A stretch of DNA of 64,000 nt from Hymenobacter telluris. GTDB taxonomy: Bacteria; Bacteroidota; Bacteroidia; Cytophagales; Hymenobacteraceae. A program made the position numbers and the translations under genes. The DNA lies in assembly GCF_017313265.1 (NCBI RefSeq), contig NZ_JAFLQZ010000005.1:124001-188000 (forward strand), in the 5' to 3' direction. How positions within the stretch are numbered: position 1 is the first letter of the stretch; each line of letters begins with the position of its first letter. The notes under the pieces were generated by a model, which ran no database searches, was not told the origin of the DNA, and saw only the letters and a list, made by a program, of their open reading frames with translations. Positions 9,521 through 18,435 of this stretch are shown one piece after another.

Positions 9521-9742
9521 CGGGCCGCCGCAATTTTTGGCTGGTACAAAAACAGTCCTGTCTGCACTTCGACCCTAAAAGCCCTGTAAACCGGTTGGCG
9601 GCAGCGCGCTGGTAAGCCTAGCGAAGAACGGTGGCTTGGCATGTTACGCCAACTTTACTCACGTGTTATCCATTTTGCACGGTGCAGCTTCGGCCTTGGC
9701 AACCGCACGAAACAGAACAGCTATTTTTCTAGTACAGTGCGG

Positions 9743-9769
9743 TTGAGCCATGGAATCCGGCTATTTTTG
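9743..9769 (+). promoter_or_regulatory. Promoter of mgtE
   Basis: A TTG at 9743-9745 and TATTTTTG at 9762-9769 match the Bacteroidota -33 and -7 elements, with 19 bp between their first bases. Transcription would begin near 9775, about 50 nt before the mgtE ATG at 9827. This rules out the long upstream extension of that reading frame. The rest of the gap 9492-9826 holds nothing else that I recognise. Confidence 0.6.
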
Positions 9770-9826
9770 CGCGCCGTTTCAATCACCAATTCCCCTTGCC
9801 TAGCGAGACACTGCCCTTCTACTTAC

Positions 9827-11212
9827 ATGAATCAGCATCCGACCACCGACCACATCACGTCCCTGATTCAGGAGGGCGAGTTTTTCAAACTCAAAGAACT
9901 CCTCAAGCTTTATGAACCGGCCGAGTTGGTGGAGCTGATTGAGGAAGAAGAAGAACGGGAGCAACTAATTATTTTTCGGCTGCTGCCGCTGCGGCTGGCC
10001 ACGCAGGTATTCGAGTATCTGGACCTGGAAGTGCAAAAACACTTCCTGACCAACCTGACGCAGGAGAAAATCACCAACATCCTCAACGAAATGTCGCCCG
10101 ACGACCGGACGGCGCTGCTGGAATTTCTGCCCGACGAGCTGGTGCGGGAGCTGATTCAGACGCTGTCGGAGTCGGAGCGCAAGGTGACGCTGGAGCTGCT
10201 GGGCTACCCCGAGTACTCGGTGGGCCGCCTAATGACGCCCGACTACATTGCCATTCGGGAAAACTGGACGGTGCAGCAGGTGTTCGACTACATCCGGCGG
10301 CACGGCGGCCAGTCGGAAACGCTGAGCATGCTCTACGTGACGGATGGGCGAGGCGTACTCATCGACGACATCCGAATTCGGGAACTGCTGCTGGCCGACC
10401 CGCAGAAACAGGTGCGCGAGCTGATGGACCACCGCTACGTGTCGCTCAGGGCCATGCAGGACCAGGAAGAGGCCATCGACGTGTTCCGGCGCAACGACCG
10501 GGGCGCCCTGCCCGTGGTGAACGACGAAGGCGTACTGTTCGGCATCGTGACGATTGACGACATTCTGGATATCCGGGAAGAAGAAGACACCGAGGACATT
10601 CAGAAGCTCGGGGGCTCGGAGGCGCTCGACGAGCCGTATTTGGCCACGTCCATCTGGAGCATGGTGAAAAAGCGGGCCGGCTGGCTGGTGATTCTGCTCA
10701 TCGGCGAAATGCTGACCACCTCGGCCATGCACCACTTCGAGGACGACTTGCAGAAGGCCGCCGTGCTGGGCTTGTTTATTCCGCTTATTATTTCGGCGGG
10801 TGGCAATGCGGGTTCCCAGGCCACTTCGCTCATTATCCGGGCTATGAGTTTGGGCGAGTTTACACTCAGCGACTGGTGGCTGGTACTGCGCCGCGAAATT
10901 CAGTCGGGCTTGCTGCTGGGCTTGATTCTGGGCGTAGTGGGGTCGTTCCGCATCGTGCTGTGGGCCACTGTAGTTGACCCTGGTTATTTCGGTCAATACT
11001 GGCAGCTGATTGCTATTACGGTGGGTTTCTCGCTGCTGGGCATTGTGCTGTGGGGCGCGCTGGCCGGGGCCATGCTGCCCATGCTGCTCAAGCGCCTGGG
11101 CCTCGACCCGGCCACGGCTTCGGCCCCCTTCGTGGCTACGCTGGTGGACGTAACCGGCCTGATTATCTACTTCTCGGTGGCTACTATGGTGCTGCGCGGC
11201 ACGCTACTGTAG
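9827..11212 (+). CDS. mgtE: Magnesium transporter MgtE
   Basis: From ATG 9827 the product is 461 residues, the usual length. Residues 1-130 are the acidic MgtE N domain (superhelical, many Glu). Two CBS domains follow at about 135-255 (LMTPDYIAIRENWTVQQV and YVSLRAMQDQEEAIDVF, then DDILDI). The C-terminal half has five membrane segments, with the conserved pore stretch SAGGNAGSQATSLIIRA. MgtE is a magnesium-selective channel gated by cytosolic magnesium binding to the N and CBS domains. A CorA-type gene follows directly. Confidence 0.96.
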   Translation: MNQHPTTDHITSLIQEGEFFKLKELLKLYEPAELVELIEEEEEREQLIIFRLLPLRLATQVFEYLDLEVQKHFLTNLTQEKITNILNEMSPDDRTALLEFLPDELVRELIQTLSESERKVTLELLGYPEYSVGRLMTPDYIAIRENWTVQQVFDYIRRHGGQSETLSMLYVTDGRGVLIDDIRIRELLLADPQKQVRELMDHRYVSLRAMQDQEEAIDVFRRNDRGALPVVNDEGVLFGIVTIDDILDIREEEDTEDIQKLGGSEALDEPYLATSIWSMVKKRAGWLVILLIGEMLTTSAMHHFEDDLQKAAVLGLFIPLIISAGGNAGSQATSLIIRAMSLGEFTLSDWWLVLRREIQSGLLLGLILGVVGSFRIVLWATVVDPGYFGQYWQLIAITVGFSLLGIVLWGALAGAMLPMLLKRLGLDPATASAPFVATLVDVTGLIIYFSVATMVLRGTLL

Positions 11213-11220
11213 TTATTTTG

Positions 11221-11330
11221 GCTGTTAGCTGCTGGCTGTTAGCGAGTGGCTTTCTCTTCCCGTAAGCTAGCCGTTAGCCTTCTGTTGAACGTAAGCCAAC
11301 AGCTACTAGCCAATAGCTAGCAGCTAACAG
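11221..11330. repeat. Hairpin built from degenerate 7-bp units between mgtE and corA
   Basis: The left arm reads in register as GCTGTTA, GCTGCTG, GCTGTTA, GCGAGTG. The reverse complement of the right arm (about 11294-11330) reads GCTGTTA, GCTGCTA, GCTATTG, GCTAGTA, GCTGTTG. The arms pair over about 30 bp with a few mismatches. The right arm stops 2 bp before the corA start codon, so the hairpin could affect corA translation. Confidence 0.8.
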
Positions 11331-11332
11331 CA

Positions 11333-12250
11333 ATGACTGAAACCCTTCTCACGCGCCAGGAAGCCGATTTTGCTTGGCTTGATATTACCGGCCCTACCGC
11401 CGCTGAGCTGCAAGCCGTAGCCGAAGAATACGACTTGCCCGACTCTTTGGTGCTGGACTGCCTGGAGCCAACCCACCTGCCCAAGTTCGAATCGACTAAC
11501 GGCTTGAACTTCGTGATTCTGCGCGTGTTCAGCATGCCCGAAAGCACCCAGGCCGATACCATTCAGGAGTTGAGCACCAAGATTGCCATCTTCTACTCCT
11601 CGAAGTACCTGATTACGGTGCATCGGCGGCCGCACCCGGTGTTGAGCGCCCTCAAGAATATAGCGCGGGCCCCCGGCGAAGAGTGCGACTCGCCAGTGGA
11701 AGTGGCCATTCATATCGTGCGCTACGCCCTCAATAGCTACGTGCAGCCCGCCCTGACGCTCACCAAGGAACTGGATGATTACGAGGCTGAAATCTTTCTG
11801 AAGCAGGAAGTGCCCAACGCCTTGCAGGGTTTGTACTTTCTGAAACGCAAAGCCTCGGCCGCCAAGCAGCTGCTGCTCCTCACCCGCGACATTCTGATCA
11901 TGCTGCGGCGGCAAACGGCGGCCAACACCAACGACAGCACGCTGCTGCAAGACACCCAGGATTTGCAGGTGAAAGTGGAAACCATGTACCAGCAGCTGGA
12001 TGGCGGCGCTACCAACCTCATGAACCTGTACCTGTCGTTGTCGTCGCAGCGGACCAACGAGGCCATGCGGGTACTCACGGTGTTTTCGGCGTTTTTCCTG
12101 CCGCTTACCTTCATTGCCGGTATCTACGGCATGAATTTCCAGCACATGCCGGAGCTTACCTGGCGGCTGGGCTACCCCATTGCCATGGTGAGTATGGTGG
12201 TCATATCGGTGGGTATCTACATCTGGTTCAAGCGCAAAGGCTGGATTTAA
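11333..12250 (+). CDS. corA: CorA family divalent cation transporter
   Basis: The 305-residue product has the CorA layout: a cytosolic alpha/beta domain (FAWLDITGP, NFVILRVFS, KYLITVHRRPHP), long helices that form the funnel, and two C-terminal membrane segments. The signature is YGMNF at about residue 265, followed by the periplasmic loop and a Lys/Arg-rich end (WFKRKGWI). The GMN motif forms the selectivity filter for magnesium, cobalt or nickel. Having MgtE and CorA side by side suggests joint control of magnesium entry; the hairpin between them is the only shared regulatory candidate seen. Confidence 0.93.
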   Translation: MTETLLTRQEADFAWLDITGPTAAELQAVAEEYDLPDSLVLDCLEPTHLPKFESTNGLNFVILRVFSMPESTQADTIQELSTKIAIFYSSKYLITVHRRPHPVLSALKNIARAPGEECDSPVEVAIHIVRYALNSYVQPALTLTKELDDYEAEIFLKQEVPNALQGLYFLKRKASAAKQLLLLTRDILIMLRRQTAANTNDSTLLQDTQDLQVKVETMYQQLDGGATNLMNLYLSLSSQRTNEAMRVLTVFSAFFLPLTFIAGIYGMNFQHMPELTWRLGYPIAMVSMVVISVGIYIWFKRKGWI

Positions 12251-12252
12251 AA

Positions 12253-12288
12253 GAATGGGTGACTGAATGATTGAGTGATTGAATGAAG
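12253..12288 (+). repeat. Degenerate 8-bp direct repeats (single arm)
   Basis: The units in register are GGGTGACT, GAATGATT, GAGTGATT and GAATGAAG. There is no facing inverted arm nearby. The last unit contains the ATG used as the start of the next gene. Confidence 0.7.
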
Positions 12289-13023
12289 CCTATGCCGCAC
12301 TTCAACTTTCTGCGCTGCGTTTCCGGCTGGCCTGGCTTGCTGCCGGTGGCGGCCAGCACGTTGCTAACGGGCTGCGCGGCGGTGGGGCGCCTACCCACGC
12401 TGGAGCCCGGCGACTACCAGTTTTTCCGCACCAACGACCCTGCTTTAGCGGCTACGGTAGGCCGGGACCGGGCTTTGTACGTGGAGCAAAAGCACGATTC
12501 GCTGACGTTCTTGGCGCAGCCGGCAGGCGGCGCGGCGCGGCAGTTCAGCTACGCGGTGCGCCGGGGCAAGCACGTGATTCTGCTGGACCGCAAGTTCGAC
12601 CTCGACGTTTTCACGATTCCCTTCAAGGCCCGTCCGCCGCAGGGCCCGGTGCCGGTGCAGCTCAACACCAACTTCAACGCGGCCCTGTACTTTGGGCGGC
12701 GACTCGATTTCTACCACGTCAATAGCCGGCAGCATTTAAACGGGCGCCAGGAGCCGCAAATCCGGACGGTGGGCTTAGGCTACGGCTTGTTTACGGGCCT
12801 GGGTTCCACCATCATCAACCCCGATGTAACCAACCAGCAAACCCGCGTGGCCGAGTACGAGGGCTTTGTAGTGCACGCCGGCGCAGCCACCATCTACGAT
12901 GCCCGCATCTTCAACCTGGGTCTGGCTATTGGCTTCGACCAGCTGCTGGGCCCCGACGGCCGCCACTGGCTGTACCAGCGCAAACCGTGGTTTGGGGTGC
13001 TATTCGGGTTGGATCTGAATTGA
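12283..13023 (+). CDS. Lipoprotein of unknown function
   Basis: I do not recognise this 246-residue protein. It begins with a signal peptide and a lipobox-like LLTGC (Cys about 31), so it is probably membrane-anchored. The middle is beta-rich with no catalytic motif. The segment TVGLGYGLFTGLGSTIINP and the ending GLAIGFDQLLG...PWFGVLFGLDLN resemble glycine- and aromatic-rich strands of a small barrel or clamp. The ATG at 12283 lies inside an octamer repeat, and a second in-frame ATG at 12292 could be the real start; both keep the signal peptide. It is followed by a long octamer hairpin. Confidence 0.7.
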   Translation: MKPMPHFNFLRCVSGWPGLLPVAASTLLTGCAAVGRLPTLEPGDYQFFRTNDPALAATVGRDRALYVEQKHDSLTFLAQPAGGAARQFSYAVRRGKHVILLDRKFDLDVFTIPFKARPPQGPVPVQLNTNFNAALYFGRRLDFYHVNSRQHLNGRQEPQIRTVGLGYGLFTGLGSTIINPDVTNQQTRVAEYEGFVVHAGAATIYDARIFNLGLAIGFDQLLGPDGRHWLYQRKPWFGVLFGLDLN

Positions 13024-13026
13024 GGG

Positions 13027-13140
13027 GGAATGAGTGCTTGGGTGAGTGGGTGAAGAAATGATTGGATGATTATTAAATAGCTCATCGTGCATTCATCCAC
13101 TCACCCAATCATCCTTTCATCCACTCACCCACTCATCCAG
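13027..13140. repeat. Octamer-unit hairpin (family B)
   Basis: The left arm contains GGGTGAGT, GGGTGAAG, AAATGATT, GGATGATT in register. The right arm (13090-13140) is the complement, in units such as CACTCACC, CAATCATC, CTTTCATC. The element lies between the convergent lipoprotein and arfB genes and reaches the arfB stop codon. Confidence 0.85.
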
Positions 13141-13548
13141 TCAATAATCCACCCGGCCGCGGTTGGCTTTTTTGTCGCCTTGCTTTTTCTTGGATTCCAG
13201 GCGCTGGCGCACGGCTCCTTTGCTGGGCTTGGTGGCTTTGCGGGCTTTGGGCTTGTGCAGGGCTTTGGTTAGCATTTCGTGGAATTTGCGCAGGGCCGTT
13301 TCCTTGTTGCGCAACTGGCTTCGGTCTTCCTGGGCCACTACCAGCAGTTCGCCGTCGGTGGTAAGCTTGGAAGCCAGCTTCACTTGCAGCACCTGCTTCT
13401 GTTCGTCGGTGAGCAGCTGCGACTCGGGCAGCCGGAACCGTAGCTCCACTCTAGATTCCACCTTGTTCACGTTCTGGCCGCCCGGCCCGCTGCTGCGGCT
13501 GGTTTGAAACTCTAGTTCGGGCAGAAAGTCGGCGGCGGGGGGTAGCAT
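13141..13548 (-). CDS. arfB: Alternative ribosome-rescue factor ArfB (class I release factor-like)
   Basis: From the ATG at 13548 the protein has 135 residues, close to E. coli ArfB. It has the GGQ peptidyl-tRNA hydrolysis motif (SGPGGQNVNKVES, residues 22-34), the small release-factor fold, and a basic C-terminal tail (SKKKQGDKKANRGRV) that in ArfB enters the empty mRNA channel. It lacks the codon-recognition domains of RF1 and RF2. It therefore frees stalled ribosomes on mRNAs without stop codons. The frame could begin 12 codons earlier, but that would place the GGQ unusually far from the N-terminus. Confidence 0.92.
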   Translation of the reverse strand: MLPPAADFLPELEFQTSRSSGPGGQNVNKVESRVELRFRLPESQLLTDEQKQVLQVKLASKLTTDGELLVVAQEDRSQLRNKETALRKFHEMLTKALHKPKARKATKPSKGAVRQRLESKKKQGDKKANRGRVDY

Positions 13549-13590
13549 ACCAGGCAAGTTGAATAGCGGGCGAAAGATAGTCAACCCAGC

Positions 13591-14019
13591 TTACAGCCGC
13601 CACAGCAGCCACCCCAGCAGGCCGCTGCGCACCGTCCAGGCCAGGGTCCGGAGCCAGTTGGTGCGCACCAGCCCATCAATGACCACGTAGTCGTAGCCGT
13701 GGGCCAGGCGGTTGTGGAACGGTACCGACACGAAGAACGTGGCCGCCCACACCAGCAGCACCAGCGCCAGCGCCCACCATACGCCCACGCCCAGCTCGCG
13801 CCCCTGCCACGCCAGCCACGCCGCCAGCGCCAGTTCCAGCACCATCGGGCCCATCACCACCCAACTAATTCGGCTGGAATGCTGCTGATGAAACGCCACA
13901 AACCTGTCGGGTGCTACTTGCGCGAAACCAGGGTAATGCACCAGCTGCACCGTCCAGATAACGCCGGTGAGGTATACGGCCAGCGTGAAGTTGAGCAGCA
14001 CTAACAGCTTGAGCGACAT
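13591..14019 (-). CDS. Small integral membrane protein of unknown function
   Basis: I do not recognise a named family with confidence. The 142-residue product has four predicted membrane segments (about 4-26, 50-68, 76-100 and 122-140). Conserved-looking polar positions are VQLVHYPGF, FHQQHSSRISWVVMGPM and VPFHNRLAHGYD; the His residues could bind a metal or cofactor. The layout is reminiscent of four-helix DUF1772-like membrane proteins, but this is only an impression. It lies 43 bp upstream of arfB on the same strand and may share its transcript. Confidence 0.7.
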   Translation of the reverse strand: MSLKLLVLLNFTLAVYLTGVIWTVQLVHYPGFAQVAPDRFVAFHQQHSSRISWVVMGPMVLELALAAWLAWQGRELGVGVWWALALVLLVWAATFFVSVPFHNRLAHGYDYVVIDGLVRTNWLRTLAWTVRSGLLGWLLWRL

Positions 14020-14202
14020 AGGCAGTAGATAAAATGCGAATCAGGAAGCAATGGCAGCCTTTAGCTTCATACGGGCCAAGCAGCATTTCATCCTTGCTTC
14101 TTCCTGGCCAATTCAAATTGAGCTGCAACTCCAGCTCCCCTCAGATGATTCCGCGCATCAAGCAGCGGCGGCGGGATAGGGGTGGTTGCAAACCAGAAGT
14201 AG

Positions 14203-14287
14203 AAACTAAAGCTAGTCAGTCGTTCAACGGCCGGTCAACTACTCCTGGCCCCTCCTTACCCAAGGAGGGGAACTAGACTTTAGCCCG
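14203..14287. repeat. Nested hairpin in the 14020-14424 gap
   Basis: An inner stem CCCCTCCTT / AAGGAGGGG (14249-14270) is nested in a weaker outer pairing (ACTAAAGCTAGT against ACTAGACTTTAG). The rest of this 400-bp gap shows no open frame with a recognisable product and no RNA gene that I can identify. Confidence 0.55.
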
Positions 14288-14424
14288 GCTTGAGCTGGCG
14301 CGGCCTTTCCACCCGAACTCCATGACACGGCCTTGCAACCTGTTCCGTTTACCGTGCTTCTTTCATCACTTCGGAACCAGTACTTTCACGCTTGCGCATC
14401 GTTCACTTTTCTTTCTCCCGCACA

Positions 14425-16479
14425 ATGAATTTCTTGTTTTCTCGGCGGTGGCTGCTGGCCGCGCCGGCCGTAGCACTGGCTTTGGGTGGCTGCCAATCGG
14501 GCGGGAAGTCCGGCGCCGGCCAACCCGATTTGCTGCAAGCCAACCTCGATACCACCGTCCGCCCCGGCGACGATTTTTTCCAGTACGCCAACGGTGCGTG
14601 GCTGAAGAAACACCCCATTCCGACCTCGGAAAGCAGCTGGAGCATCGGCAAGGAAGTGCAGGACGAAGTGTACGCCCGCCTGCTGGCGCTCAACAAAGAA
14701 GCGGCCAGCGCCAACGCCGCGGCGGGGTCAACTCAGCAGAAAATCGGGGATTTTTGGGCCACCGGCATGGATTCGGTGGCGGTTGACAAGCAGGGTTTGG
14801 CTCCGCTGAAACCCGAACTGGACCGCCTGGCTGCCTTGCGCACCCCCGCCGATGTGCAGGCCGCCATTGCCCGCTTGCTGCCGCTGAACGTGAATGCGCT
14901 GCTAGGGGTAGAAATCGACCAAGACGCCAAAAACAGCGAGAAGATGGCGCTGTACCTGTACCAGGCGGGCCTGGGCCTCCCCAACCGGGACTACTACTTC
15001 AATAAAGACAAGCGCACCACCAACATCCGCAACGAGTACGGCGGCCACATCACCAAGATGCTGACGCTGCTAGGCGAAGACGCCGCCACGGCGCAGCGCC
15101 ATAGCGCCCAGGTTGTAAAGCTGGAAACGGCACTGGCGGGCTCGTCGCGCAAGCTGGAAGACTTGCGCGACCCGTACGCCAACTACAACAAGATGGCCGT
15201 GGCGGACCTGAGCAAGCTCACGCCCGGCCTCGACTGGAAAGCCTGGCTCACGCAGCTGGACCTGGGTAAGGTTGATACCGTTATTGTGGGCCAGCCAGAG
15301 TTCTACCGCGAAGCCGGCCGCCTGCTGCGCACCACCCCCGTAGAAGACTGGCGCGCCTACCTGCAATGGCAGCTGCTGCACACCTACGCCGAGCGCCTCA
15401 GCACGCCCTTCGACAACGAAAACTTCCGCTTTTACGGCACCGTGCTGCAAGGCCGCAAAGAGCAGCGCGCCCGCTGGAAACGGGTGCTCGACGACGAAGA
15501 AAACGCCATGGGTGAGGCGCTGGGCCAGCTATTCGTGAAAGAGTATTTCGCGCCCGAAACCAAGGCCCGCTACGCCAAGCTCACTGAAAACGTGGTGGCC
15601 GCCTTCCGGGAGCATATTCAGGCCCTGACCTGGATGAGCGACTCCACCAAGCAAAAGGCCCTGGTGAAGCTCACCCGCATCACCCCGAAAGTAGGCTACC
15701 CCGACAACTGGAAAGACTACTCGGCCCTGGACATCAAGCGCGACTCCTATGCCGCCAACATGATGCGCGCCAACCAGTGGAACTACCGCTTCAACCTCAA
15801 CAAGCTGGGCAAGCCCGTTGACCGCACCGAGTGGGGCATGAGCCCGCAGACGTACAACGCCTACTACAACCCAAGCAACAACGAAATTGTGTTGCCGGCC
15901 GCCATTTTCGCTATTCCGGGCCTCAAGGATGCCGACGCCGACGACGCCATTATCTACGGCTACGCGGGGGCCAGCACCATCGGGCACGAGCTAACCCACG
16001 GCTTTGACGACGAAGGCAGCCAGTTCGACGAGAAAGGCAACCTGCGCAACTGGTGGAGCAAGAAAGACCGGGCCGCTTTCCAGCAGCGCGTGAATGGCAT
16101 CGTGCGCCAGTTCAACGGCTACACCGTGCTCGACTCCTTACACATCAATGGCAAGGCCACGGCCGGCGAAAACATTGCCGACCTGGGCGGCATCGTCATT
16201 GCCTTCGATGCCTTCAAGAAAACCGAGCAGTACAAGAAGGGTGAGAAAATAGGCGGCATCACGCCCACGCAGCGCTACTTTCTGGGGTACGCCCTCGGCT
16301 GGCAAAGCCACCAGCGTGATGAAACCCTGGCCCAGCGCATCCTCACCGACGTACATTCCCCCGCCAGCTACCGCGTAAACGGCCCCTTCGCCGACGTGCC
16401 CGCGTTCTACGAAGCCTTCAACGTAAAGCCCACCGACAAGCTCTACCGCCCCGACTCAGCCCGCGTAACGATTTGGTAG
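14425..16479 (+). CDS. M13 family zinc metallopeptidase (neprilysin/PepO-like) lipoprotein
   Basis: The ATG at 14425 starts a signal peptide with lipobox LALGGC (Cys about 23), so the enzyme is probably membrane-anchored and faces the periplasm or outside. The N-terminal M13 domain begins with the family motif RPGDDFFQYANGAWL. The zinc site is HELTH (about residue 521) with the third ligand in ENIADLGG (about 582), followed by the usual FFLGYA-like and SPASYRVNGPFADVPAFYEAF blocks near the end. The 684-residue length is normal. M13 enzymes cleave peptides up to about 40 residues. It is transcribed alone and ends in a strong terminator. Confidence 0.96.
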   Translation: MNFLFSRRWLLAAPAVALALGGCQSGGKSGAGQPDLLQANLDTTVRPGDDFFQYANGAWLKKHPIPTSESSWSIGKEVQDEVYARLLALNKEAASANAAAGSTQQKIGDFWATGMDSVAVDKQGLAPLKPELDRLAALRTPADVQAAIARLLPLNVNALLGVEIDQDAKNSEKMALYLYQAGLGLPNRDYYFNKDKRTTNIRNEYGGHITKMLTLLGEDAATAQRHSAQVVKLETALAGSSRKLEDLRDPYANYNKMAVADLSKLTPGLDWKAWLTQLDLGKVDTVIVGQPEFYREAGRLLRTTPVEDWRAYLQWQLLHTYAERLSTPFDNENFRFYGTVLQGRKEQRARWKRVLDDEENAMGEALGQLFVKEYFAPETKARYAKLTENVVAAFREHIQALTWMSDSTKQKALVKLTRITPKVGYPDNWKDYSALDIKRDSYAANMMRANQWNYRFNLNKLGKPVDRTEWGMSPQTYNAYYNPSNNEIVLPAAIFAIPGLKDADADDAIIYGYAGASTIGHELTHGFDDEGSQFDEKGNLRNWWSKKDRAAFQQRVNGIVRQFNGYTVLDSLHINGKATAGENIADLGGIVIAFDAFKKTEQYKKGEKIGGITPTQRYFLGYALGWQSHQRDETLAQRILTDVHSPASYRVNGPFADVPAFYEAFNVKPTDKLYRPDSARVTIW

Positions 16480-16522
16480 GTCGGGCAACGAGAGCTAGTA
16501 AGCTAGTTTTTGTGGAGAACAG

Positions 16523-16557
16523 AAAAGCCCTTGTGCCGGCCGGCACAAGGGCTTTTT
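16523..16557. terminator. Strong bidirectional terminator
   Basis: This is a perfect palindrome of about 17-bp arms (AAAAGCCCTTGTGCCGG and its complement) with virtually no loop, followed by five T. It lies after the M13 peptidase gene. Confidence 0.9.
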
Positions 16558-16683
16558 GGTGACACCGTAACCAGCGTGGCAGATGGTATTGCTATTCGCC
16601 AGCCCTGACAGGCAAGTACAGGACACTTTGCCCTGCGCAAACCGATAGTATTGGTTTACCACTCTACTCCTGCCCCTGCCACC

Positions 16684-18435
16684 ATGACCACCCGCTTCCT
16701 TATTTGCCTGCTGGCGCTTGCCCATGGGCTATCCGCCTGGGCTCAGCAAACACCTGCCGCTACCAGCCGCCCGGCCCCGCTGCCGGCTACCGTGCTCATT
16801 CCCGCATCCGACTTCTTGCAGGAGATTCCCAAGGGCAACCTCATTGCCGATGCCGACGCCCTGAAAGCGCCCTGGGTGTTCAACAACACGGCCTTGGTGC
16901 TGAAGTCGGAAACCAACCTCATGACCAAAGTGACGGTGCCCGAGGCCGGTACGTACCACCTGTACGTGCGCAGCCAGGGCGAGCGGAAGACCGGCTTCAA
17001 AGTAGCTCTCAACGACAAGGTAACTACCGCCACGTTTGGACAGGCACCGCTGAGCTGGCAGGCCGGGGGCACGTTTGAATTGCCGGCGGGTACCGTCAGC
17101 ATCAAGATAACCCGCATTGACAGTGGGCCGGCGTTTGATGTGCTGGCGCTCAGTAAGAACCCCGCCCTGCGCGAAGACGACGTGCGCCCGTACCAACTGC
17201 TCGAAGATGTGCAGCTCCTGAAAAGCTACTCGATTCCGGCCTCCAACGCCGTGAAGTTCGGCGACGTAACCGGCGACGGCAAAACCGACTTTCTGGTGCT
17301 GGAGCCCGACTTTTCGGCCCACGTTTTCGACCACGACGGCCGCCAGCTGTGGAGCTACCAGGCCCCCACCGAATACACCAAGGAACGCTCGGAGTTTGAA
17401 GCGCCCGGCGTGGTCTGGGACTTCGACCAAGACGGGAAAGCCGAGGTGGTGCATTGGCGGCAGCTGGAAGGCCAGGAGTACTTGGTGGTAGCCGATGGCC
17501 GGACCGGCAAAATAAAGCGCAAAACGCCGTGGCCGACCCGGCCGCTGCCCCACGCCTACAACAACTTTCGGCTGGCCGTGGCCAAGCTGCATGCTGATGG
17601 CCCCAACGATGTGGTGGTGTTTACGGATATGGGCGGCACCATCACCATCACCGCCTATTCACCGGCCCTCAAACAGCTCTGGCAACACACCGAAACCCGC
17701 AAGAAAGACAACCTCGGCCACTATATCTACCCCGTTGACCTCAACCACGACGGCCTGGATGAGGTGCTGGTGGGCACGCTGCTGCTCGACCACAACGGCC
17801 AGGAAATCTGGAACCGGTTTGATTTGCTGCCCGACAACCACGACCACGCCGACAGCTACAAATTTGCGGACGTAAACCACGACGGCAAGCTCGACATCGT
17901 GACGGCCAACAGTGAAACCGGCGTGTTTGTGTACGAAGCCCTGACCGGCAAAATCATTTGGCAGAACACCGCCGAGCACAGCCAACAGCTGGCCGTAGGT
18001 GACTTTCTGCGGGGTGTGCCGGGCCCGCAGGTGGTGATTGGCGGGCGCACCTACGGCAACCGCGCCATTGGGGAGCCGTACCTGTCCAGCCAGCTTTACT
18101 GGTTCGACAACCAGGGTACGCTGCTGAAAAAGTGGCCCGGCAACCCCCTCAACGGCAACCCCGACTTCGTGCGCGGCAACTGGCTCGGCGACGGTTCCAC
18201 GGCGCTGTTCTGGTTTAAGTTCCGCCTCAACGATGCCGGTACGGGCGAGCTGTACTTTCCCGACCCGGTGTTTCACATGTTCGATTTTATGGGCACCGGG
18301 GCCGAGCAGGTGATTACGCTGGCCCGCGGCCGGCTTGCGGTGTACGGTAGCCGCACCGCCCAAGCCCGCCGCCCCGACCTCAAGAAAAACCGCGACTACC
18401 TGAAAAGCACCGTCGTCAACCACACGCACTACTAA
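16684..18435 (+). CDS. Secreted FG-GAP/VCBS-repeat propeller protein with N-terminal carbohydrate-binding-like domain
   Basis: The start at 16684 gives a signal peptide (MTTRFLICLLALAHGLSAWA). Residues about 35-160 form a beta-sandwich like CBM35/CBM6 modules (TKVTVPEAGTYHLYVRSQG, FELPAGTVSIKITR). The rest has repeated calcium-binding-like Asp motifs of FG-GAP propellers (GDVTGDGKTDFLV, DFDQDGKAEVVHW, DLNHDGLDEVLVG, DVNHDGKLDIVTA). This layout recalls family 11 rhamnogalacturonan lyases and their relatives, but I cannot identify their catalytic residues. It may be a lyase or a non-catalytic binding protein of the surface. The stop overlaps the end of the convergent NTF2-like gene by 4 bp. Confidence 0.75.
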   Translation: MTTRFLICLLALAHGLSAWAQQTPAATSRPAPLPATVLIPASDFLQEIPKGNLIADADALKAPWVFNNTALVLKSETNLMTKVTVPEAGTYHLYVRSQGERKTGFKVALNDKVTTATFGQAPLSWQAGGTFELPAGTVSIKITRIDSGPAFDVLALSKNPALREDDVRPYQLLEDVQLLKSYSIPASNAVKFGDVTGDGKTDFLVLEPDFSAHVFDHDGRQLWSYQAPTEYTKERSEFEAPGVVWDFDQDGKAEVVHWRQLEGQEYLVVADGRTGKIKRKTPWPTRPLPHAYNNFRLAVAKLHADGPNDVVVFTDMGGTITITAYSPALKQLWQHTETRKKDNLGHYIYPVDLNHDGLDEVLVGTLLLDHNGQEIWNRFDLLPDNHDHADSYKFADVNHDGKLDIVTANSETGVFVYEALTGKIIWQNTAEHSQQLAVGDFLRGVPGPQVVIGGRTYGNRAIGEPYLSSQLYWFDNQGTLLKKWPGNPLNGNPDFVRGNWLGDGSTALFWFKFRLNDAGTGELYFPDPVFHMFDFMGTGAEQVITLARGRLAVYGSRTAQARRPDLKKNRDYLKSTVVNHTHY

